From Phoronis ovalis (Eukaryota > Phoronida > Phoronidae), in contig JAOXYB010101382.1 in NCBI GenBank assembly GCA_028565635.1, positions 1-21,444 of the forward strand: a DNA stretch of 21,444 nucleotides. The letters are read 5' to 3'. Positions 1-9,200 of this stretch are shown here, piece after piece. A model generated the notes under the pieces. The model was not told where the DNA came from. It saw nothing but the letters and a program-made list of their open reading frames with translations, and did no database searches. Made by a program: the position numbers and the translations under genes. Each line of letters begins with the position of its first letter. Positions within the stretch are counted from its first letter, which is position 1.

Positions 1-111
1 TTTCAAATGGATATCACATTCCCTTATTGAGATATCTCGATAACAGTGAATCTGACGCGGCGGTTGCAGGGTAAATCTAAAGTACCTCCAGCCTACTGCT
101 GGGGGTACAAT
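1..111 (+). repeat. Left copy of a 111-bp dispersed inverted repeat, cut by the window start
   Basis: This segment matches the reverse complement of 21293-21403 at 105 of 111 positions without gaps; the mismatches are at 21, 26, 46, 52, 66 and 78. It contains the perfect palindrome GAGATATCTC (29-38). At its inner end (82-108) there is a hairpin whose arms GTACCTCCAGC and GCTGGGGGTAC enclose a 5-base loop, with one G-T wobble. Because the match begins at base 1, the repeat may extend to the left of the window. It could be a MITE or other small dispersed repeat, or one terminal inverted repeat of a larger element. The sequence alone does not decide. An open frame running from about 46 to 327 starts inside the repeat and resembles nothing I know. 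Confidence 0.9.
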
Positions 112-1018
112 AATAATGTGCTGTCAAACAGATTTAATGATCATCTTCTATATAAAAAACAAAATGGATTTCAAGGTTGTCATAAATTTTGGCTGACAAA
201 AAATGGGAGACATCATCCTGACAAGTCAAGCATTACATTCACATTACCTGTTGATGTTCACAAAAAGCACAATTATTATACCAAAGTCAGTACTTGGAAT
301 TATACACAGGTGAAACAGAAATCCTGATAAAATTGAAATGAAACCAAATACTATTTTGTGGCAACCAGGATTTGAACAATAGTATACTGCAATGTCTTTT
401 AATGGTACATCAATCCTTCAATTACTATAAGTAAATCAGAATTTATTTTATCTTATTAGCATAAAAGACCAATGTTTCCATGTAACTACCATATTCATTA
501 TTATTTAAAATATGCATTGATCCTGTCTTTGATCTTACTAATCAATATTCTGATTGTAGTTTTGCAGTCTAGACATCTTTACTGATAGTCTGGATATAGT
601 TTCTCTTATCAACTGTACAAAAACAAACTGAAATAGATACCATGTGGGTTGTATAATCATAGTTTCATTTATACTTAAAGATGAGTCACTAATTAAAAAT
701 TCGGACAGGCTCAGAACACACAGAAATATACTGTTAGTATATAAAAAAACATAGTCTTTCTTGTCAAATGTGTCACTACATTCAGTGAAAGTTTAGTTGT
801 AGCCTCTCAAAAGAGTCACAATTCCTTGTGTTGTTCCGTGACATTGAACCTTACATCTCCATGGGGTGATAGTCAGAATAGTTGGGTATGCATGTTCGTT
901 ACAAGAAATATGATGAAAGGATTCATTTATCAGCAGTTGGACCGGGCACCCAGGACACCCTGAAAAGTATAAAATAACACAAAAGTATAGCAAAACAAAA
1001 AAAAGTTTGTTTTAACTA
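112..1018. other. 5' flanking DNA, no gene seen
   Basis: AT-rich sequence with no recognisable coding region on either strand. The longest frames are short, lack start context and resemble no family known to me. I see no RNA gene or clear regulatory cluster. Confidence 0.5.
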
Positions 1019-1860
1019 CTTGGCCTCAAAAACGAAAAAGTCCGCATGCTTAAAAAAAGATGCCAAAACAATAGTCCCTAAACAACTTGATAATCAAAAA
1101 GCTCCTAGAAAGGGTATGAATTTAATTGGGCTTTGAGGACCAAGGTAAACTAGCCATACATCATGGTAAAAAATGCAAACCAAAAATATACTCTATGGTT
1201 AAAAAATTATTTACAAAAGACTGACACACACCTCATCCCAGAAATATACACCAAATTGTATGAACTATGGTAAAAACAGTAAACAAAATCCTGGAAATTT
1301 ACATCCAAAATAATCATTTAATGAAAATGCATACCCATGGTAAAAAGTGAATTTTGAATGCATATATCCCAAAAGGGGTTATCTTTTACCATTCATAATG
1401 CACATGGGTTCTCACTGTCATCCCCAGTGGCGGTACTCAAGGTTTTTTTGACTACGGGGATGTGCCACGGAACCCAATCCAAAATTTTACCTTGTGGTAG
1501 CAAACCCAATCCAAATTTTTTGAAATTTTAGGGTAGCAATCCAAATTTTGTAAAATATAAGGGGTAGCAATCCAAACTTTAAAATAGTTTGAGTATAGCA
1601 TTCCATTTTTATGCAAAGTGACTGATACAAACCAAATTCTAAAATTTATTTATAAGGACACAAACCTAAAATTAATCCAAATTATTTACTGTAAGCAGTG
1701 AGCAGCAATCCAAATTTTTGAATAGCTTTACAGTAGCAATCCAAAAAATTACAGTAAGAAGTATACAATCCAAATTTTTCAACTGGGCTGCACACCACCA
1801 AAAAATCACTTGAATAACCCCCCGGGCTGTCATCCCTACATGCACATGTCTGTGCACAAA
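1019..1860 (-). repeat. Decayed dispersed repeat of the 'GGGTA / CCATGGGT' family with degenerate tandem units
   Basis: The right half (about 1490-1790) holds at least five diverged copies of a unit containing 'GTAGCAATCCAAATTTT', near 1496, 1533, 1563, 1701, 1733 and 1765. The left half holds several 'CATGGTAAAAA' motifs. Read on the minus strand, 1360-1390 matches 7749-7784 (GGTAAAA ... CCCTTTTTGGGA ... ATAT), and about 1330-1345 gives TTTTTACCATGGGTATG, like 9170-9190. The ends (GGCCTCAAAA near 1021; AAAAAATCAC near 1799) resemble the inverted ends of the repeat at 9014-9393. I read this as an old, opposite-orientation member of the same family. The element class is not identified. Confidence 0.55.
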
Positions 1861-2590
1861 GCAAAAAATATTACTCAGATATCATGATTGTGAAGTTGGT
1901 AAACCCAACCACTAAATATTTTTTATAAAAGGGAGGTCGTATTAATGAACCTGCAGGCATTTTATTTTTTAAAATTATCAAATGTTTAATCTCAGGCCTA
2001 GACTTTACCTACATAGGCTGATTGGGGAAGGATCACGCGATGAATCTATTGACAAGTTTGGGTCAATGTAAGTGACCTTTTACATATCTTTATCACGAGA
2101 ATTTGATCTGCAATCTTTACAAAGGGTTTCATTGCTCCTTTATTGACATAAAGGATTTTTGACTAAGCACATTTCCAGTTTTGGTTTGTACTTTCCTTTG
2201 ACTTTGTCGCTCACGGTCACGGGTTCGAAGTTCCCGGGGAAGTTCTTTCAAATATTTCCTCACCTTATTCATAATCTACAAAATGAATTAGAAAAGTTAG
2301 CCGTGTTATCTACATTACGTTTTCATTCACAAAACGTAGAAAATATACAGTTTATTTGATTCTAACACATAATTTCACTTACTTCAGGATTGGATTCTAA
2401 CGGCAGCCACCTCATTTTTGAAGCCATTGTTGCAGACGATACTCGCTAGATGTCAGTAAAATAGGTCAAACTCTCAATGAAGAACTAGTTATTTGATTGA
2501 AATTTGTTATTTTACATAAGACTCTGAAACAGCTTTTTCTAATATTTGTATTGAATAGTTGATTTTTGATCTTGATTGCTTTTAGAAATG
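1861..2590. other. 5' flanking DNA, no gene seen
   Basis: Non-coding, AT-rich sequence. A short GC-richer patch at about 2210-2240 contains GGGTTCGAAGTTCCC, which resembles the B box of a tRNA-type promoter. No A box or cloverleaf accompanies it. Nothing else is supportable. Confidence 0.45.
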
Positions 2591-2592
2591 CT

Positions 2593-2755
2593 TATTTATA
2601 GGGAAGTAAAATTGGTCTGAGATTACGCAAATGACGTCATATCCAATCCCCGTCAATGGCGGTGTAAATCGTGGGGTTCCAGTTTGTGGTCAATTCTTGG
2701 CAACGATTCTAATATTTAGTCACCAAAAATGTAGACGTTAGTGTACATAAGCGCC
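2593..2755 (+). promoter_or_regulatory. Proximal promoter and 5' leader with CRE, CCAAT and YY1-like sites
   Basis: The 160 bases before the start codon are richer in GC than their surroundings and cluster several promoter motifs: a TATA-like TATTTATA (2593-2600), an inverted CCAAT box ATTGG (2611-2615), a perfect CRE palindrome TGACGTCA (2632-2639), a CCAAT (2643-2647) and a YY1-like ATGGCGG (2656-2662). CREB/ATF, NF-Y and YY1 sites are typical of compact animal promoters. The transcription start is not determinable by eye. If it lies upstream of 2630, the leader contains uORFs at 2631-2741 and 2656-2667 and a start-stop ATGTAG at 2729-2734. Calling these sites functional is inference. Confidence 0.5.
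2632..2639. promoter_or_regulatory. Consensus cAMP response element (CRE)
   Basis: Perfect 8-bp palindrome TGACGTCA, 117 bases upstream of the start codon. The full CRE is the high-affinity site for CREB/ATF bZIP dimers and works best close to the transcription start, which fits this position. Occupancy is not shown. Confidence 0.5.
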
Positions 2756-3262
2756 ATGGATCCAGTGCAATTGAATGAGCAAAGACTTTCCTGTGATAGT
2801 GGTATAGCTTCAGATTTAAGTCCTACATTAAAAGCTGTGGAGAATCCTATCACAGCGGATAAACCGTCAACAATGGATCGCCAAGCACCAATTCGTAAAA
2901 CTAGGAAGAAGCCGCCTGCTTTACCGGAGATAAAATCGTACCCAGTGCTGTACTTGGGTAATCTGATGCTAGACCGCCGTTATACACAGCCTATGTTGCC
3001 TTGGGTGATGTCCGAAATTAGAAGAAAACACATAATGAAACCTATTCGACTTCAAGTTTTGTCCCGCACACTACGTGCAGTTGCCGACAATGACACAATT
3101 GATCTAAGGGATCCAAGTGAAATTGTTTTTGAACACAAGCTGACTACTTTAACCAGATTTGCAAGAACACACGAAGATCTCACTTGCTTCGCCTATTTAA
3201 CCAGAACTAATACAGATTCACCATTCTGTTGCTTTGTTTTTCAAGCTTACAGTGCAGACAAG
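2756..3262 (+). CDS. TBC1D1/TBC1D4: Exon 1: N-terminus and first two-thirds of PTB1
   Basis: Encodes residues 1-169. A basic, Pro-rich leader ([12 protein letters not shown], about 52-63) precedes the PTB start 'YPVLYLGN', followed by '[12 protein letters not shown]', which matches the vertebrate 'MLPWVVAEVRR' stretch, and 'CFVFQA' near the end. It ends in phase 0 at AAG|GTGAGT. The frame stays open for 83 more codons past this donor (stop at 3512-3514); see findings. Confidence 0.93.
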
Positions 3263-6200
3263 GTGAGTGTAGTTCTTTTAAATTTAATAAGAGGGAGATG
3301 GGTTCCGGAAATGGGGATAGTGACCACAATTTACAAGAAACAAAATTCACAATATCTGAGAAGGAACTTCATGGAGAAAATAGAATTTCACTGCTCACGA
3401 GTAATAAATATCCCCTTTCATGCATTACACTTATTCACAAATCCTGAGTCACAAAATCGTTTTTGCCCCCTTTATAAAGAATTATTAACTAATGTTTTCT
3501 TAGTGAACTTATGAGTATATTAATTATTCAAAATGGTCTGTTGTGTTTCATGTAAAAAGGTCGCCTGAAATAAAGTATAAATCAGGACCTTTATAATTTA
3601 TGTGCCAACTTCATTCGTGTTTACAATTGCTTCCCTAATGGATTGGAAATTTAGAGTTTGTAGACTATTATAGTTTTTCAGCATCAAAACAGCATTATCA
3701 GGTAACATGTAAAAAAAATATAAAACATTTGAATCACAGTGTTGTGTTATCATTTATCCTTTTTCAAATAAATTCAAGAATTTTTAAAAAGGCATTCTTC
3801 CAATCACAGTTATGGAAAATTAAGCAAAATGCATCAACAATTTTTACCAAATTCTAAGGTTTGATTCTAATTCTAAGGTCTGTACATTATCCTATAAAAC
3901 TGGCTTGTCATATCTAACTAATAGTAGCTTAGATAATGTGTCCCTCAGTATCGAGGGCTCATGATAAGACAACTGCATATATGGCAATACCAATACACAT
4001 TTATAGAAACCTTTGATGTTATATTTATAGATCAATTAGTAATTATTGGGTGTCAGATGATGAAGGGTACAATATGGCATAACCACACATGTTCAAATAT
4101 TTGATAAACCTCATATAAGAGATATTATAATCATAAGCTTTGTGCATCATACACACCCCTAAGCAAAAGTTAAAGGAAACTATGTGCTTTCTTTCCTACT
4201 AGATATCCCCCTGGTCTGAAGCTAATAGAAAACTGTATGCTCTGCATCTGTAACAAAATACAAGTCGACCCTCTTTTTTGAATTTCCATATATGGATGAT
4301 TCAATTCGCATTGACTGGAATTCAAATTGAATCCACCTTGGTAGTAGGATTTTGAGAATGTGTTTTGAGGTAATCCTTTTAGGATCACACTAGATAAATA
4401 ATGTGTATTGAACTGTACTGTGCCTTCAAGTTGCAGCTCTGAAAGGCCTATAATTGTCAGTATTTAAAATGGAAAGTAAAGACCATGAGCAGTCTCAGAA
4501 TTATTGCCAGCTGCTCCCCAGTATTAGTGACATTGAATATTTCAATGCATGATATAATTTTTTTTTCAATCCACAGATCCTTACATAATTATCTTACTTT
4601 AATAATTTATATATCCTTTTAGTATTGTAGCTAATTGAATTCTTAGCAGTATTCTGTTGTGCATTAAATAAATTGGACATTCCATTTAGAGAAATTTCTC
4701 TGTACTATGAATTGTCCCTGTCAGTAGATTAATTTCTAGTGTAAAATCCCCATTTCTCAGAAATCTTTACAATTGCAAATGATGCCCCCTGCTCTGTTTG
4801 GGTTTCCCCTTGCTGATATATAGGCTGCGATATAATATTGAAAATTATTGTAGTAGTAAATATCCAACATTTTCATTGATTTTTGCTATGCATCTTGAAC
4901 AGATGGTTACTAATCTAGCACTGTGAAATGGAATTTAACTGTATATGGGTGATTAGCCTACTAGTTTATATTATTTTCAAATTTATGCAAATCATAAATG
5001 ATGTTATTATTATTACATGCCAAGTCAGTTCCTGGATATGTGCTATCACATTTAATGATGTCAATTCATGAACCAATCTTGAGATAAGTTGACTCATTTC
5101 CAAAGCACGCGTTCCACCAACTCAGCATTTCACAAGGAAGTCTGTTCATTTTTCGCTGTTATCATCAGTACTAGCATGCATATGTCATTTGACAAGTAGT
5201 TATTCTGAGCATAAAACTATACTATCTGACAGGGTTTTTATGTCACAAATAGACCTGTTATGCTCTGTGGTCTGAAAGTGGTATATGACTAAGTGTATTT
5301 ATAATAAACTATTGGTTGGGAAACTTACCTTACCAGTGGTATTTCATAATTTAAAAAAAAATAATCTGCATGTAAATGGTTCCCATGGGTTCTTAATAGT
5401 ACAATGTGAGCAAATAGGCAGGAAATTAGTCATGATAATTTTTTAGTATGAGAAATGACAGTTCTCGTTAAAGTTTGTTGACGACTAAGCACCAGGGTGG
5501 ATCTAGGATTCTTGCACTTGGACTACTTAAGCGTTTCTTGATAGGTGTCGCACATAGGTTTCCAAACAACAGGGTATATCTTTTAAATTAATCGGTCATG
5601 CTGGCGTAAATTGAATACCTTTTTAATTTAGAGAAGACAAGGATAAAATATCTTCAGTGCTCCAAAAGCTTTATAGAATTGGCGATAGTTTTATTTAATA
5701 TAAGTTCCAAGATTCTTCAGTAGACTGGATGGGATGTGAATTACCAGTGTGCTACCTTATCTTCAAAACACAAGTCCATCCATGTTCAAACAGCATGTGC
5801 AGTACCTTTTCTCCACCTTGTCTTATCACAAAATGGGGATTGTAAATAAAACCTTCGACTCATAAATTGTGTCCGAATTATCTTCAAGTGATCATTTATG
5901 ATTCAAGTTTAATTTTATGTAGGTATACACCTACTATTGTATGAGTTAATTTGGCTGCTCCGTAATGAAGTACTAATGCTGACCAAGTTTTAAATTTTAG
6001 TATTTCCTGATTTAGGTATTATAAATTATGGTTGAAAGTCTATTGAAAATATGCCCATACTGTAGCAGTTTCTCAACTTTTGTTAAATGCGTAGCAATTG
6101 CTGACTAAAAAGATATTCTTGTTCACAGTTTCCTTTTTCAGAGCATAAAAATTAAAATAATGCTGTAAAATGTATTTAAAAAATTGGTATCTCTGAAACA

Positions 6201-9200
6201 ACAGAGTAAAGAAGTGTAGAATTTGAAAGTTTCTTCATTCTGCCTTATTCCTCATTGTATGTGGCAAGTGAAATACAAGAACACTTGCAATTAATATATT
6301 GCATCATCTAGATTAGCCATAGATAGCTTCTGGTCATACCACATAATTATTACTACTAAAGCCTTAATACATTAAGTTTTATAGTCTGTTTCTGTTAAAA
6401 ACTGCAAAGTGTGCTTTGAAAGGTTAATATAACATTGGTTATATGAAGCATGTTATTCTTTTCTAGAACTAATGCAAATCGGATTTAATTATTGTGGAAG
6501 ATAGAACAAATCATATGTTGTAGGTTTCCCCAAAGGATCTACTGATAATAAACTAATCTTCCTTTTCCATATCCATATGAATAAAAAAACACCCAGTCTC
6601 AGTTATGTGCAAGATTAGTTTATGTACTTTCAGACATGTATATCCTTTTCAAATTTTCCACTTCTGTGCACATTTTTCCATCTTCTGTACCTCGGGGTTC
6701 TCAAGAAAATCATCAGATTGTGATTATATAAAATAAGAATTATCTTATGCTTCTAACAAGTCATCTACTATAGCTTGTCACTGGAAATTATAGTATAAGT
6801 TTGTGAAGAGCAGTGAATGCTTGTGGACATCCATGTCTGAGGATTTTCAACCTGATTCTTTTCCCAGCATCAACTGATAGAAGTTTTCATCATTTTTGTG
6901 TTGTATGCTATTATGTGCTTGCCTGAAAATATACATTCAGTAAGATTTCATTAAACAAATGTGTGTAGTTTCCCTGCTGTTGCATGTTGTTGTAAACAAT
7001 ATTGTGGTGACAATAATTATTTTGTGTATATATATATTGTGAAAATGTGTGCTGTTCAAATCAGTGCTGTCTTCTGTGGTAAGATAGGCATATATGGATA
7101 CTAGTTTACTATAATGAAGCAATTGCATGCAACCCTGAGTATTGAATTTTCATCAGAATGATATAAGTAAAGCACATGACTACATATTCCAATGCTGACA
7201 ATTAGTTACTGTACTTGTTAGGGAATAAAACTAATTATTTTAGCCATATATATCTTTGGTGAAGATCAAAGTTGTAATCTTCAACTAGTTTGTGAATTTT
7301 GCAAGCTTTTCGTTATAACCAATATCATTCTTCACAATGACTTACAGATATGGAATATTTTACAAAGTAAGTAGTATGTACTTTGTATAAGTTATAGAGA
7401 GGTTTCAGTTTTTCCCTTGATCATAAAAGTTATTATACAATCTGTGTGGGGCTTGTACAGGTAGAATAGAGAACCATTTGCAAATAGTATTGGTATCAAA
7501 ATCAGACCTATTATGTTATACAGCATCCATCAGCAACGTTTGTTGTTTCTGTCACCCATTTCGCATAGATTTAAGAATCAGCTCTGGAAAAGCAAAAAAG
7601 AAAATGCATATAAATGTCAACATTGTGGATTGGAGTTAAATTGGCCTAATTGTTAAAGTTGGAGGGGATCTTTTTATCTAACCTAATAATGTGTCACTGC
7701 ACAAGTTTTTATTATTGGGTCAATATGTCTTGTCATGTTTGTTATGAAGGGTAAAAAAATCATACCCTTTTTGGGACATATCAGCTCAAAATTTAAATCC
7801 TTTGTGGGACATTTTTATTCTGTATTTTAAGATGCTGAAATGGATCAAACCAATCATGTTTTTGATGTCTTTTTCTCAAAACAAACAGGTATCTGAAAAC
7901 TATACCCTGTTCCATTTTTGGAACCATGTAACAAAAACACACCTTTTTATTATTTTCGGGACCAAATTATCGTTTTCAGTTATTTTATAACCTTTTCAAA
8001 GTGTCCTGAATGCACGATCTAACTGCTGAAAAATATACCCTTTTAGTTTCAAAGCGTTTTCTGTAACTTAACAAATATGCATACCCAATTGACAATCGCC
8101 CACCTCAGTAAAGTGCTAGCAGGTACTGATCAGGCCTGTTATATTGTTCTGTTTGTACTATGGAACAGATCAGATAAACTCTAATTTTCAGTATACAATG
8201 AATTACTCACAGATTAAGTTTGTATTTGACAAAATACATTAATATTTTAACGTTAAAATACATTGTTTTGTAATTTTTTTTATGCAGTACTGAGACGTTT
8301 AATAATTTCTGCAAGATCAGATTTTATTTTACTATTCACCATATGGAACTGATCAGATAAACAAAAAACTTGGTATACCATGGGTTAATCAGGGATTAAG
8401 TTGTTTTGAAAATAAGAAACTGTTAAATAAGATTAAATTTTAATATTATAATAGGCTACAGTAGTTTTATAATTTCAGTGCATCAGATTTTTAGTTTAAA
8501 AACAACTACAATTGTAATGTGTCATACACAAGACAAAGTAGAATTCCAGGATGGTTTGACATAGGACAAAAGTTGTAAAATTTATGTGTCTGTTGGAAAA
8601 TAGAGTTGTCTTGAAAGTTTCATTTACTTAGGAAATTCCCTGCCCTTTAACCCACTAAGCTAAATAGTTTCCTTTGTACTTAAACTTGAGGATTTGTGGT
8701 TTTTAAACAATGTACTGCATCCACTATGTATCACATGTATTTATATTGGGGGGGGGGGGGTTATTGAAAAGTAATAATCAGGTTGTTTTTGAGTGAAAAA
8801 CATTTTTATTACTGACTTGTCCAGCTCTTTGTTCTTCAATCTCTATTTTTTAACCGTTTTAAGACAAATATTTTTAATGCTTATTTCCAGAATATGATTC
8901 TTATACTTTTATATGAACTGGCGACATTATAAACTGTGTGAGAATATTTACAATCTGTGATATTGGATAATACATTGTGTGTATGCCCCAGCAGAATATA
9001 ATTATTTTATTTGTCATGGGCGTGTGGGGGGGGGGGGCACTGCCATCCAAAGTGGTTATACATACATACATGCCGCCCTATGGGATGTGATTTTTCAGGG
9101 TCCCTGCTTGCAACGGGGTATATTTTTAGCTCACGACGGGTCCTGAAAATCATGTTTGCTTATAAAGGGGTATTTTTTTGCCATGGGTGTTACTAAAGGG

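Noticed and set aside
46-327. 93-residue open frame starting within the left inverted repeat
   Set aside because: No family resemblance; it starts at a non-ATG codon, crosses the repeat edge, and has no splice or promoter context.
2205-2240. tRNA gene or tRNA-derived SINE suggested by GGGTTCGAAGTTCCC
   Set aside because: The B-box-like text is imperfect, and I find no A box at the right spacing, no cloverleaf and no T-run terminator.
2741-2755. Upstream GTG as start of the RabGAP protein
   Set aside because: The ATG at 2756 has an excellent animal start context and GTG initiation is rare in nuclear genes; the extra five codons have no support.
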